A DNA stretch of 44,822 bases from Limosilactobacillus panis DSM 6035 (GCF_001435935.1 NZ_AZGM01000087.1:1-44822); one strand, 5' to 3'; counted from the first letter of the stretch, positions 25,878 through 34,789 are shown. A program made the numbers and translations. The notes: generated from the letters alone by a model not told the origin.

Positions 25878-25883
25878 TATTTA
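25844..25883 (+). terminator. Attenuator terminator 2
   Basis: AAAATGGGAGTCC (25844-25856) pairs perfectly with GGACTCCCATTTT (25865-25877) around an 8-base loop, with T residues continuing to about 25882. It lies directly in front of the trpX ribosome site, so it must be overcome for expression. Confidence 0.88.
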
Positions 25884-25896
25884 GAAAGGTGTGAAG

Positions 25897-26889
25897 ATGA
25901 TGAAGCGAATGTATACCCTAATCGCACTTTTAGTGACCTTCTTAGGTGTAGCATTCTTCAAGGAAAATGGGGGCTTTGTTAAACAGCGGGTACCAAAGGT
26001 CGGGGTCCTAACCCTGATGCACCACCCGGCCCTGGGCCAAATTTACAAGGGCTACGTTCACGAACTAGCACGTGAGGGGTACCACAATGGAAAAAACATC
26101 AAGATTGAATACGAAAACGCCAATGGGGACCAGAGCAACCTCAAGACGATGGCCTCCAAGTTAGTCAATGACAATTGCAGCGTTATCTACGGGATTACTA
26201 CCCCGGCTGCCCAGGCCGTCGCTAACTCGACCACCAAGACACCAATTGTCCTGGGCGCGGTAACCGACCCGAAGAGCGCCGGCCTAATCAAAAACAACCG
26301 GCACCTGGGTGGCAACATCAGTGGGGTTTCCGACCAAGCGCCAATCAAAGAACAGCTGGGATTGATCAAACGTTTTATGCCGAAGATGAAGACCTTAGGG
26401 GTAATCTACACCTCAAGTGATGCCTCCGCTGTCGCTGGTTACCACCAGATCAAGCGGGAATGCAAGCAGATGGGCATCAACCTGAAGGCCTACTCAATCG
26501 CCAACAGCAACGACCTCAACCAGGTCTCCGAGCAGATGCTCCAGGAAGTCGATGCCGCCATCGTTCCCACCGATAACACCATCGCCGGGGCCATGCAGAC
26601 CCTCGTCAAGAATGCCAACGCCGCCAATAAGCCGGTCTTCCCCGCCTCCGACACAATGGTCAAGCAGGGGGGCGTGGCCACGTACAGTGTTAACCAGTAC
26701 GAACTCGGCGTCCGCAGTGCCAAGATGACGGTGGCAATCCTAAAGGGCAAGAAACCGGCCAACATGCCGATCGAATACGTTCGCCACGGTGAGCCCGTCC
26801 TCAACCTGAAGCAGGCCCGCCGCCTCCACTTACAAGTACCGCAAGGCTTTGAACACGAAGCCAAAACGAAAGGAGAGATCTATCAATGA
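25897..26889 (+). CDS. trpX: ABC transporter substrate-binding protein (tryptophan-type, PF04392)
   Basis: A 330-residue extracytoplasmic binding protein with an N-terminal hydrophobic anchor (about residues 5-20) and no lipobox Cys. Landmarks of the PF04392/TrpX family are 'KVGVLTLMHHPALGQIYKGYVHELAREGYHNGKNIKIEYENANGDQSNLKTMASKLV' and 'TDNTIAGAMQTLVKNANAANKPVFPASDTMVKQGGVATYSVNQYELG'. In streptococci such systems import tryptophan; the Trp codon in the leader fits. I chose ATG 25897, 7 bases after AAAGG, over GTG 25891. It overlaps trpY by 4 bases. Confidence 0.9.
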   Translation: MMKRMYTLIALLVTFLGVAFFKENGGFVKQRVPKVGVLTLMHHPALGQIYKGYVHELAREGYHNGKNIKIEYENANGDQSNLKTMASKLVNDNCSVIYGITTPAAQAVANSTTKTPIVLGAVTDPKSAGLIKNNRHLGGNISGVSDQAPIKEQLGLIKRFMPKMKTLGVIYTSSDASAVAGYHQIKRECKQMGINLKAYSIANSNDLNQVSEQMLQEVDAAIVPTDNTIAGAMQTLVKNANAANKPVFPASDTMVKQGGVATYSVNQYELGVRSAKMTVAILKGKKPANMPIEYVRHGEPVLNLKQARRLHLQVPQGFEHEAKTKGEIYQ

Positions 26890-27785
26890 ATCTAATGGTA
26901 TCAGCAATCGGGCAAGGATTATTATGGGCGCTATTGGGTCTGGGCCTTTACCTAACGTTTAGGATCCTCGACTTCTGTGATATGACCGTTGAAGGGACCT
27001 TCCCCCTCGGGGCCGCCACCGCGGTAACCGCCATTGCGCACGGGATTAACCCCCTCCTGGCAACCCTTCTAGCGGTTGTCAGTGGGATGCTCGCCGGTCT
27101 TGTCACCGGCCTCCTCTACACGAAGGGGAAGATTCCAAGCCTCTTGGCGGGGATCTTAACGATGACCGCAATCTACTCCGTTAACCTCCGGATCATGGGG
27201 AAGTCTAACATTTCACTACTCGGTAAGCGGACCCTCTTTAGTGGCCACTTCATGACAAGCCTCCCCCAATACTTTGACAGCGTGGTGATGGGCGTCATCG
27301 TGATTGCCATCATCACCATCCTGATGGTCCTCTTTTTGGCAACCGACTATGGTCAAGCCTTTATCGCCACCGGTGATAACTCGACAATGGCTAAGTCGCT
27401 GGGAATTCATACCGATAAGATGGTGATCGTTGGTCTGATGGTTTCCAACGGGATGGTTGGCCTTTGCGGAGCCTTAATTGCCCAAAACAATGGTTACGCC
27501 GACATTAACATGGGGATTGGAACCATCGTCATCGCCCTGGCCTCCATCATCATTGGGGAGGTGGCGTTTGGCGAGTTAACCCTTAACCAGCGGCTCCTGG
27601 CCGTGACCCTCGGCAGTATCATCTACCGGATTATTTTGTTGGTTGTTCTCCAACTTGGTTTCTCCGCCAACGACCTCAACCTGATTTCATCAATTGTCCT
27701 GGCAATCTGCATGATGATTCCCCAACTGGAAAGTAACCTGCAGATTCGTAAACCAATTTTGAAGGGAGTACGGCCACATGAATAA
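26886..27785 (+). CDS. trpY: ABC transporter permease (tryptophan-type)
   Basis: A 299-residue permease of the branched-chain/ribose (BPD_transp_2) fold with eight to nine hydrophobic segments. 'RILDFCDMTVEGTFPLGAATAVTAIAHGINPLLATLLAVVSGMLAGLVTGLLYTKGKIPSLLAGILTMTA' is typical of the permeases that go with PF04392 binding proteins. It forms the membrane channel as a homodimer. It overlaps trpX by 4 bases and trpZ by 8 bases, so expression follows the attenuator. Confidence 0.92.
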   Translation: MNLMVSAIGQGLLWALLGLGLYLTFRILDFCDMTVEGTFPLGAATAVTAIAHGINPLLATLLAVVSGMLAGLVTGLLYTKGKIPSLLAGILTMTAIYSVNLRIMGKSNISLLGKRTLFSGHFMTSLPQYFDSVVMGVIVIAIITILMVLFLATDYGQAFIATGDNSTMAKSLGIHTDKMVIVGLMVSNGMVGLCGALIAQNNGYADINMGIGTIVIALASIIIGEVAFGELTLNQRLLAVTLGSIIYRIILLVVLQLGFSANDLNLISSIVLAICMMIPQLESNLQIRKPILKGVRPHE

Positions 27786-28542
27786 GCCCATTTTAGAACT
27801 AAAGGATGTTAAAACCATCGTTAACAAGGGGACGAGTAACGAAACGACCATCCTCAAGGGGATTAACCTTAAGATTAACGAGGGCGACTTCATTACCATC
27901 GTAGGAACAAACGGAGCCGGCAAATCGACCCTCTTCAATGTCATCGGTGGGAACCTCCGGGCCGACTTCGGGGAAATTGTCCATAACGGTCACGACATCA
28001 CCAAGACCACCGAGGAGCAGCGGACAACGTTCCTAGCACGGGTCTTCCAGGACCCCAAGTTGGGAACGGCGCCCCGGATGACGGTGGCAGAAAACTTGCT
28101 GCTGGCAACAAAACGGGGGGAACGCCGCCACCTCACCCTGCGAAAACTCAAGGAAAACATGGCCCGCTTTACCAAGTTGGCCGCAACCATGAATAACGGC
28201 CTGGAAAACCGGATGGCCACCGCAACGGGCGCCCTCTCCGGTGGCCAACGGCAGGCCCTGAGTTTCCTGATGGCTACCCTCAAGCGGCCAGACATCCTCT
28301 TGCTGGATGAACACACCGCCGCCCTCGACCCCCACACCAGTCAAAACCTCCTCCACGCCACGAACGAGCGAATCACCCAGGACCACTTGACGGCACTGAT
28401 GATCACCCACCACCTGGAGGACGCCATCAAGTACGGCAACCGGCTGATTGTCCTTAAAGATGGTCAAATCAAAGCAGACTACCAGGGGGCTGACAAGGCC
28501 CGCTTGACGGCTAAGGACCTGTACGAATACTTCGAAAGCTAG
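27778..28542 (+). CDS. trpZ: ABC transporter ATPase (tryptophan-type)
   Basis: A 254-residue ATPase. Walker A is GTNGAGKS (43-50), the signature LSGGQRQAL is near residue 158, and Walker B ILLLDEHTAALDP follows, with His where most ABC ATPases have Pro after the catalytic Glu. It drives uptake with TrpY. It starts inside trpY (8-base overlap). I see no clear terminator between its stop and the dipeptidase gene 81 bases later, only a short intergenic stretch. Confidence 0.93.
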   Translation: MNKPILELKDVKTIVNKGTSNETTILKGINLKINEGDFITIVGTNGAGKSTLFNVIGGNLRADFGEIVHNGHDITKTTEEQRTTFLARVFQDPKLGTAPRMTVAENLLLATKRGERRHLTLRKLKENMARFTKLAATMNNGLENRMATATGALSGGQRQALSFLMATLKRPDILLLDEHTAALDPHTSQNLLHATNERITQDHLTALMITHHLEDAIKYGNRLIVLKDGQIKADYQGADKARLTAKDLYEYFES

Positions 28543-28623
28543 TCCTTCGTCAATTCCCATTTGAGGAAGCCCTTTCTTAGGCCTACAATGGGGAGTGAAT
28601 AATCATTTAAGGAGGACATTAAT

Positions 28624-30021
28624 ATGCCATGTACTACAATTCTTGCTGGTAAGAAAGCTACCGCCGATGGCTCGACGATGATTGCCCGGAACGAAGACTA
28701 CGGACACGCCTTTAATCCCAAACGGTTCATCGTGGTAACCCCCGACCAACAACCAAAGAACTACCAATCAGTTACTTCTAAGTGTCAGGTCGACCTACCG
28801 GACAACCCCCTCCGCTACACCGCCCTGCCGGAAATCCCCACAAACGAAAAGAAGATGGGAATCTGGGGCGAAGGTGGAATCAACGCTGCTAACGTTGCCA
28901 TGTCAGCAACCGAAACCAGCACTACCAACCCCCGTGTTCTCGGGATCGACCCGATGAATAAGGCTGGAATCGGTGAAGAGGACTTTGTCACCATCGTCCT
29001 GCCCTACATCCACTCGGCCAAAGAAGGGGTAGAGCTGCTCGGCCGCTACCTTGAAAAGTACGGAACTTACGAGTCCAACGGGGTAATCTTCTCCGACAAG
29101 GACGAGATCTGGTACATGGAAACAATTGGCGGCCACCACTGGGCTGCCAAACGGGTCCCCGACGATGCATATGTGGTGGCGCCAAACTGGTTCAGCATCA
29201 CTGACTTTGACTTTCAGGCAGCGGACACTATGGCCTCTGCAGACCTTGAAGATATGATCAAGGACCACCACCTCAACATTGATGGCGGCACCAGCTATAA
29301 CTTCCGCCACATCTTCGGGAGCCACAATGATTCTGACTACGACTACAACATCCCGCGTCAGTGGTACATCCAAAAGCTTTTCAACCCGAGCGACGTTGAG
29401 GAGCCGGATAACCCTGACCTGCCCTTCGCCAAGAAGCCGGAACACTTACTCACGGTTGAAGACTTCAAATACGCCCTGAGCTCCCGCTACCAGCACACCC
29501 CATACGACCCATACAGTGACCGGGGAAGTGTTGCCGAGCAGCACGCCTTCCGGCCAATCGGTTTCCAGCGGAACCAGGAAGTCCACATCATGCAGATCCG
29601 TAATGACGTTCCCGAAGACATTGCCGCCATCTGCTGGCTAGCATTTGGTCCCAACGCCTTCAACGGCATTGCCCCATTCTACACAAACGTAACCGACACC
29701 CCTGCCCAGTACCGGGATACCCAAGCGAAGTTCAACATTAGCAACATGTACTGGCTAACCCACGCCATCACCACGATTGCCGATGACCATCCGAAGCGCT
29801 ACAACGCAATGCTCGAGGACCTGAAGCAAAACACCATTGCCTACGGGCGGCACGTCCTGATGACCACCGACCAGGCCGCTGCTAAGCTGACCGGCAAAAA
29901 AGTCCAGGACTGCCTGCAAGCAGCAAACGAAAAGACCGCTCAGGGAGCCTACAATTACGCAATGAAGTGCCTTGGCGACATGGTCGAAACCGGGTCATTA
30001 CAGATTCGCCTTAACTATTAA
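28624..30021 (+). CDS. pepD: C69-family dipeptidase
   Basis: A 465-residue Ntn-hydrolase-type dipeptidase of family C69. The nucleophile is Cys3 in 'MPCTTILAGKKATADGSTMIARNED', which becomes active after removal of the N-terminus. The conserved 'RNEDYG' and 'GIWGEGGINAANVAMSATETSTTN' are typical of lactobacillar PepD. It cleaves a broad range of dipeptides in the cytoplasm. GGAGGAC lies 7 bases before the ATG. It is a single gene with a clear terminator. Lactobacilli carry several pepD paralogues, so the symbol marks the family. Confidence 0.93.
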   Translation: MPCTTILAGKKATADGSTMIARNEDYGHAFNPKRFIVVTPDQQPKNYQSVTSKCQVDLPDNPLRYTALPEIPTNEKKMGIWGEGGINAANVAMSATETSTTNPRVLGIDPMNKAGIGEEDFVTIVLPYIHSAKEGVELLGRYLEKYGTYESNGVIFSDKDEIWYMETIGGHHWAAKRVPDDAYVVAPNWFSITDFDFQAADTMASADLEDMIKDHHLNIDGGTSYNFRHIFGSHNDSDYDYNIPRQWYIQKLFNPSDVEEPDNPDLPFAKKPEHLLTVEDFKYALSSRYQHTPYDPYSDRGSVAEQHAFRPIGFQRNQEVHIMQIRNDVPEDIAAICWLAFGPNAFNGIAPFYTNVTDTPAQYRDTQAKFNISNMYWLTHAITTIADDHPKRYNAMLEDLKQNTIAYGRHVLMTTDQAAAKLTGKKVQDCLQAANEKTAQGAYNYAMKCLGDMVETGSLQIRLNY

Positions 30022-30037
30022 TAACGAAATTTTTTCT

Positions 30038-30070
30038 AAGCACCCCCAAACTGGCGAGGGTGCTTTTTTT
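30038..30070 (+). terminator. Terminator of the C69 dipeptidase gene
   Basis: AAGCACCC (30038-30045) pairs with GGGTGCTT (30058-30065), followed by seven T. Confidence 0.85.
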
Positions 30071-30147
30071 CAGCACTGGACTAACTTTTAGCGTGACTTT
30101 TCCACCATAGGTTTCGTACAATAGTCACTATTGGAGGAATTTTACGC

Positions 30148-31470
30148 ATGGATAAGTTATTTGAACACACGTCAATTAAGAAGGCCTACTTTACCCTGGC
30201 CCTGCCGGTCGTGCTGAGCATGACAGTCACCCTGATTTACAACATGGTCGACACCTTCTTCGTCGCTAAGACGCAGAACCCGGACCTGGTTGCCGGGGTA
30301 TCGCAGGGGGCGCCAATCTTTACCCTGATGATTGCTTTGGGAGACATTTTCGGTCTGGGCGGTAGCTCCGTCATTTCCCGCCTCTTTGGGGAGCACCGTG
30401 ACAAGACGGGACGCTACGTCAGCGGGTACTGTTTCTATGCCTCCATCATCTGTGGAATTATCGTCACCATCCTGATGGTCGCCTTCCAGACGCCCTTTTT
30501 GCACCTGCTCGGGGCGTCACCGAATACTTGGAAATATGCTCGCGAGTACTACCTGGTAATGGCGTGGGGGGCGCCCTTCGTAATCTTCGGTCTTACACCG
30601 ACTAACATTCTGCGGACCGAGGGGTTGGCGGTCCAATCGATGATTGCCAGCATGACGGGAACGGGGATCAACATCATCTTGAACCCAATCTTTATCTTCA
30701 CGTGTGGCTGGGGGGCTGCTGGGTCGGCCTTAGCTACCGTCACCTCTACCGTAATTGGTGACATCATCATGGTCTACTACACCCGCTACAAGAGTAAGAA
30801 ACTGACCACCTCAATTAAGGAAACCAAGATCAGTCGTCACCTCCAGTGGGAAATCTATGCAATTGGGATTCCAGCTTCGATTACTAACCTAATGGCCACC
30901 TTCGCCACCGCACTGACTAACCGTTACCTGATTACTTACGGGGCTAGCAGTGTTGCCGCAATGGGGATCGCCCTTAAGATTAGTATGGTTACCAACATGA
31001 TTGTCGTTGGTCTGGCCTTTGGTGCCCAACCATTAATTGGTTACACGTACGGTGCTAAGGACCGCAAACGTTTCAACGCCACGGTCCGATTCGATATTAT
31101 AGTGATTGCTAGCCTGGCCATTGCAATGACGGTCCTGCTAATCATCTTTGCACCGTTCTTAATTCGGCTCTTCATGAAGGACCCGACCATTATTCGGGAA
31201 GGGGCCGGAATGATTCGTTGGTTAAGTTCGTCCGCCGTCTTATCGGGAATTATCCTGGTCTTCACGACGATGTTCCAGTCGATGGGAAAGGCCGTCCCGG
31301 CCTTCTGGCTTTCGTTTTGCCGGCAGGGGCTGATTTTTGCCCTGGTAATCATCTTGATGAACAGCCTATTCGGTTACCACGGAATCATTGCGGCCCAACC
31401 GGTTGCGGACCTGTTGACCTTTATCCTTTCAATTATCCTCTACCGAATTTACCAGCCAAAATTTGAATGA
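30148..31470 (+). CDS. MATE-family multidrug/cation efflux transporter
   Basis: A 440-residue membrane protein with 12 predicted helices in two repeats. N-terminal 'KKAYFTLALPVVLSMTVTLIYNMVDTFFVAK' and 'GLGGSSVISRLFGEHRDKTGRYVSGYCFYASIICG' are MATE hallmarks (NorM/DinF-like, with the Gly-Gly-Ser in the first half). It exports cationic compounds using Na+ or H+. The substrate is unknown. It starts at ATG 30148 after TTGGAGGAA and ends at a bidirectional terminator. Confidence 0.93.
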   Translation: MDKLFEHTSIKKAYFTLALPVVLSMTVTLIYNMVDTFFVAKTQNPDLVAGVSQGAPIFTLMIALGDIFGLGGSSVISRLFGEHRDKTGRYVSGYCFYASIICGIIVTILMVAFQTPFLHLLGASPNTWKYAREYYLVMAWGAPFVIFGLTPTNILRTEGLAVQSMIASMTGTGINIILNPIFIFTCGWGAAGSALATVTSTVIGDIIMVYYTRYKSKKLTTSIKETKISRHLQWEIYAIGIPASITNLMATFATALTNRYLITYGASSVAAMGIALKISMVTNMIVVGLAFGAQPLIGYTYGAKDRKRFNATVRFDIIVIASLAIAMTVLLIIFAPFLIRLFMKDPTIIREGAGMIRWLSSSAVLSGIILVFTTMFQSMGKAVPAFWLSFCRQGLIFALVIILMNSLFGYHGIIAAQPVADLLTFILSIILYRIYQPKFE

Positions 31471-31471
31471 T

Positions 31472-31513
31472 AAAAGGGTCCCTGACGCTTCAGATTACGT
31501 CAGGGACCCTTTT
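31472..31513. terminator. Bidirectional terminator between MATE and thioredoxin genes
   Basis: AAAAGGGTCCCTGACG pairs perfectly with CGTCAGGGACCCTTTT around a 10-base loop. A run on one side and T run on the other serve both convergent genes. Confidence 0.9.
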
Positions 31514-31523
31514 CCTATTCACC

Positions 31524-31841
31524 TTATTCAGCTAATTTGCGGTTCAGATAGTGGGCTAACTTAGCTTCTGGGTATACCCCCGTCACCTTTTCCTTGGCCT
31601 GGCCATCCTTAAAGAGAACTAGGGAAGGAATGCTCATTACCTTGTAACGTTCTGCAATCTTTTGGTTATTATCCACGTTAAACTTCACAAACTTGATCTG
31701 GCCGGCAAACCGCTTTTCCAAGCGTTCCAACACCGGTGCCATCATCTTGCAAGGGCCACACCACGGGGCCCAAAAGTCAACCACGGTCACTGGCCCCTGC
31801 ACTTCTAGGTCAAAATTCTCACTAGTTGCTTCAATTGCCAT
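31524..31841 (-). CDS. trxA: Thioredoxin
   Basis: A 105-residue thioredoxin with the redox site WCGPC at residues 27-31 and the cis-Pro loop in 'VMSIPSLVLFKDG'. It reduces protein disulphides in the cytoplasm with thioredoxin reductase. Its ATG shares the last base of the terC stop (31841), so it is the second gene of a terC-trx unit. Lactobacilli often have several thioredoxins. Confidence 0.95.
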   Translation of the reverse strand: MAIEATSENFDLEVQGPVTVVDFWAPWCGPCKMMAPVLERLEKRFAGQIKFVKFNVDNNQKIAERYKVMSIPSLVLFKDGQAKEKVTGVYPEAKLAHYLNRKLAE

Positions 31842-32596
31842 TAGTTTTGCTCCTTGTTCTTATTCCGCCGGACGAAGTGAATAATAATCGTCAAGGCAAA
31901 AATAGATAGAATAAATATACCGAAAATCCCCGATGGAATCTCAATGTCAATTGCGGGGATCGTTAAGAAGAGCTTGATGGCAATGATAAAAATTAGGATA
32001 TAGGCAATCGGCTCCAGCTCAGGAATCCGCCGCATCAACTTCATGATAATCTCCGCGACTCCCCGCATACAGGCAATCCCGATTATTCCCCCAATCAGAA
32101 CAATGACAGGGTTTTCAGAAATGGCCAACGAGGCCAAAACGGAGTCCACCGAGAAGATGATGTCCATAAACTCGATTTGGGCAACCACCGTCCAAAAGAG
32201 TTTGCGCCCTTTTAACCCGGCGGCACTGTTGCGGACCTTTCTTTGCCGCCGCTTTCCATGGTAACGGGCGGCAAAGAAACGGTACACCAGATAAATTAGG
32301 TAGGCAGCCCCAATTACCTTGATTTCCCAGAAGTTGATCAGGTAGGTCCCCACCCCAATAATCAGGAAACGGAAGAGGTATGAACCCCAAATACCGTAGA
32401 AGAGTGATTCCTCTTGTCCCTTTAGGGTTGGCAACACCCGCGTCTGGGCAGCCAAGACAACCGCGTTATCAACCGACAGTAGGCACTCAATCATTACCAG
32501 TGAAAAGATGATTAGCCAGTCTTGACCCGAAGTAATTACCGTTGCCCAGTTATGTGGATCAAAAAAAGGTCCATATAACTTTTCTAAAAGTGACAA
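31841..32596 (-). CDS. TerC-family membrane protein
   Basis: A 251-residue protein with seven hydrophobic segments. The TerC motifs with membrane-embedded acidic residues are 'IECLLSVDNAVVLA' and 'IEFMDIIFSVDSVLASLA'. TerC proteins have been linked to Mn2+ efflux and to loading exported metalloenzymes with manganese. The start is TTG at 32596 with GGGAGGAC 7 bases upstream; no ATG is better placed. It overlaps the thioredoxin gene by one base. Confidence 0.93.
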   Translation of the reverse strand: MSLLEKLYGPFFDPHNWATVITSGQDWLIIFSLVMIECLLSVDNAVVLAAQTRVLPTLKGQEESLFYGIWGSYLFRFLIIGVGTYLINFWEIKVIGAAYLIYLVYRFFAARYHGKRRQRKVRNSAAGLKGRKLFWTVVAQIEFMDIIFSVDSVLASLAISENPVIVLIGGIIGIACMRGVAEIIMKLMRRIPELEPIAYILIFIIAIKLFLTIPAIDIEIPSGIFGIFILSIFALTIIIHFVRRNKNKEQN

Positions 32597-32627
32597 TTAA
32601 TGTCCTCCCTTTTACGTTTATATTTAT

Positions 32628-33533
32628 CTATCTAACTAAGTCGTATTTTACCAGAAAATTGTGAAAATATGGTGGTAAAGGCGCCTGAATTTCTTTTCTT
32701 TGGAAAGTAAAGGGGAGGACCAGCTCCTGAATAGCGCCATGGAGTAGCATTGCCGGCGCCGGTTGTGCATTATAGAGGGGGTCCCCAATTATGGGGTGGC
32801 CAGCATGGGCCAGGTGAACCCGAATCTGGTGGGTCCGCCCGGTCATCAGGCGCAGGCGGACTAACGAATACTGGTGGTTTGTCGCAATGACGTGGTAAAG
32901 GGTCCGCGCGGCCTTCGCGTTTTGCCCACCAACCATGTACTTTCGCTTATCAGTCGGGTCACTACCAATGGACCAGGCCAGCTCCCCTTCTTTGTCCATC
33001 TGCCCCGCCACGACCGCCAGGTACTGCCGGTGAACTTGCCCACTGCTAATCAGACGGTTCAAGACGGGGACCACCACCGGATTCTTGGCAACTAGCATTG
33101 CCCCACTGGTTTCCTGGTCCAGGCGGTGAACCATGTAGGCACTGCCATTCAGGTAACCCGCCACATCATTCATCAGTGTCCCCGTCTCGCCATGGTAGTT
33201 AGGATGACTTTTCTGTCCCCGCGGCTTATTAACGACAATAACATCCCGGTTTTTAAAGAGTACCTGAAGCTGGGGATGCGGGGTCGGCACGTAGTCGTTG
33301 GCATCTGGCGTCCGCAATTCGTCGCCCACAAACCGCAATTTGACCTGGTCACCAGGATGGATGGGTTCATTGACGTACTGGTAGCAGTCATTGACCAAGA
33401 CGTTGTGACGGCGGCGCAAGTAGTGGATGTAGCGGTTAGGCAGCAACCACTGGTCATGCAGCAGTTCCCGGAGGCTTTTGATTGCCTGTTTAGGGCCCAG
33501 CTGCTCAGTAATTTTCCAACGAATATTTCCCAT
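32628..33533 (-). CDS. RluA-family 23S/tRNA pseudouridine synthase
   Basis: A 301-residue RluA-type synthase. The catalytic aspartate is D139 in HRLDQETSG. An S4-like RNA-binding segment lies near residues 15-70, and the KxM-like 'LMTGRTHQIRVHLAHAGHPIIGDPLY' is conserved. It isomerises specific uridines in rRNA or tRNA; the target site cannot be told apart among RluA/C/D types by eye. It starts at ATG 33533 after AAGGAGGAG and lies divergent to the CorA-like gene. Confidence 0.93.
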   Translation of the reverse strand: MGNIRWKITEQLGPKQAIKSLRELLHDQWLLPNRYIHYLRRRHNVLVNDCYQYVNEPIHPGDQVKLRFVGDELRTPDANDYVPTPHPQLQVLFKNRDVIVVNKPRGQKSHPNYHGETGTLMNDVAGYLNGSAYMVHRLDQETSGAMLVAKNPVVVPVLNRLISSGQVHRQYLAVVAGQMDKEGELAWSIGSDPTDKRKYMVGGQNAKAARTLYHVIATNHQYSLVRLRLMTGRTHQIRVHLAHAGHPIIGDPLYNAQPAPAMLLHGAIQELVLPFTFQRKEIQAPLPPYFHNFLVKYDLVR

Positions 33534-33671
33534 CTTGTCTCCTCCTTTAGACCTCTTTATTCTAAATATTTCCCGGGAAATTGTGAAGCTTTCATATTGA
33601 TTTAACGGTCTGACTTTACTTTTCCCCGTTTCTATCGTTGAATAATATTATAAGTATTTTTAAGGAGATGA

Positions 33672-34595
33672 ATGGCATTGTTAAGTGCGGAAAGAATCAA
33701 CGACCACAGTCACTGGATCAGTGTCTTTGAGCCCCTGCCCCGCGAACGGGTCGACCTGATTGACAAGTATGAAGTGACCCAAGAGCTGCTTGACTATGCC
33801 ATTGACCCCTACGAAAAAGCGCGGGTGGAGGTCGACCCTGACGCTGGGGTCACCCTACTCATTTTCGACGTTTACGTTCCCACCCACGCGGTGACGGCTC
33901 CCCAAACGGCCCCGATTGGGATTATGTTGACCATGAATAATATCATCACCTTTACGAACGCGAAGACGAACTTTGTCAACGGAATCATCGCCAACGAGTT
34001 AAAGACGCTTCACCGCCGGGGCCCTGTCACTGACAAGCTCAACCTGGTTTTCCCGGTTCTCTACCGCCTTTCCACCAGCTACTTTGGTCCCCTCCGGCGG
34101 GTCGATCAACAGCGGCAACAAATTCAGCAAAACCTGCAGAAGCGGACGGGCCGCAAGGCAATCACCGAGTTCATGGAAATTGAGACCGGCCTGGTCTATA
34201 TCTTGACATCACTCAAGGGGAACGTTTCCCTGCTTGAAGAGTTTAAGCGCCGCTTCCTCAAGCGGATGTCAACCCGGCAGTGTAACGACCTCGATGACGT
34301 TATCGTTGAAGCCCAGCAGGGACTGGAAATGGCCCAGATGACGTCAGACGTTTCTGAGCGGGTCTCAAACGCCTACAGCAAGGTCTTAGATAATGACTTG
34401 AACCAAACGATGAAGTACCTGACAATTTACTCAATCGTCCTGTCGATCCCAACGATTGTCTCCGGATTCTATGGGGAAAACGTTAAGCTCCCCTTAGCTA
34501 ACGGCAACCTCTCCTGGTTACTAACCCTGATAATCACCCTGATCCTGATGGTCGCCTGCGTAATCTTCCTTATAAACCGGCGTTGGTGGAAATGA
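33672..34595 (+). CDS. CorA-family divalent cation channel, divergent
   Basis: A 307-residue CorA-like protein: a large cytoplasmic domain (about residues 1-240) rich in helices, then two transmembrane segments (about 248-266 and 283-301). The loop between them normally starts with YGMN; here it reads 'YGENVKLP'. The Gly-Met-Asn selectivity triad therefore has Glu in place of Met, which should change ion choice or gating. It is predicted to pass Mg2+ or another divalent ion. The ATG at 33672 is close to AAGGAG; TTG 33678 is an alternative. Confidence 0.85.
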   Translation: MALLSAERINDHSHWISVFEPLPRERVDLIDKYEVTQELLDYAIDPYEKARVEVDPDAGVTLLIFDVYVPTHAVTAPQTAPIGIMLTMNNIITFTNAKTNFVNGIIANELKTLHRRGPVTDKLNLVFPVLYRLSTSYFGPLRRVDQQRQQIQQNLQKRTGRKAITEFMEIETGLVYILTSLKGNVSLLEEFKRRFLKRMSTRQCNDLDDVIVEAQQGLEMAQMTSDVSERVSNAYSKVLDNDLNQTMKYLTIYSIVLSIPTIVSGFYGENVKLPLANGNLSWLLTLIITLILMVACVIFLINRRWWK

Positions 34596-34670
34596 GATGT
34601 TAACGAACTTTTATGTTTATCTCATCCGAGACTACCGGAAAATCCGAACAAGGTGCTTGTCATCAGCGGC

Positions 34671-34699
34671 TTGACATGGTAGGATAACAACAATGCAAT
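34671..34699 (+). promoter_or_regulatory. Possible promoter of the riboswitch transcript
   Basis: A consensus TTGACA (34671-34676) is followed after 17 bases by TGCAAT, a weak -10 match. Confidence 0.4.
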
Positions 34700-34711
34700 T
34701 TACTAAACAAG

Positions 34712-34782
34712 TGGCCTATATAATGCCGTAATACGGACGGCAGTCTCTACCCGGAGCCATAAACTCTGGACTATAAGCAATT
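34712..34782 (+). promoter_or_regulatory. Guanine-type purine riboswitch aptamer
   Basis: The three-way purine aptamer is recognisable: J1/2 TATAAT, P2 TGCCG with CGGCA, J2/3 GTCTCTACC (near-invariant), P3 CCGGAG with CTCTGG, loop 3 CCATAAA, and J3/1 GACTATA. The specificity base, the C in GGAC at 34771, is C, as in guanine-binding members; adenine ones have T. It should turn off the xanthine permease when guanine or hypoxanthine is plentiful. Its target gene is broken (see 34869 onward). Confidence 0.92.
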
Positions 34783-34789
34783 TGAACAT

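Noticed and set aside
25640-25896. T-box for trpXYZ, as I would expect for this importer in many Firmicutes
   Set aside because: No AGGGTGGNACC-type T-box sequence and no specifier-loop pattern; the leader-peptide attenuator explains the region better.
25737-25982. 81-codon reading across the trp leader and terminators
   Set aside because: It overlaps the hairpins and trpX in another frame, lacks a ribosome site, and its composition comes from terminator stems.
32597-32627. yybP-ykoY riboswitch in front of the TerC gene, as often found for TerC proteins
   Set aside because: Only about 30 bases separate it from the neighbouring gene end, too short for the aptamer.
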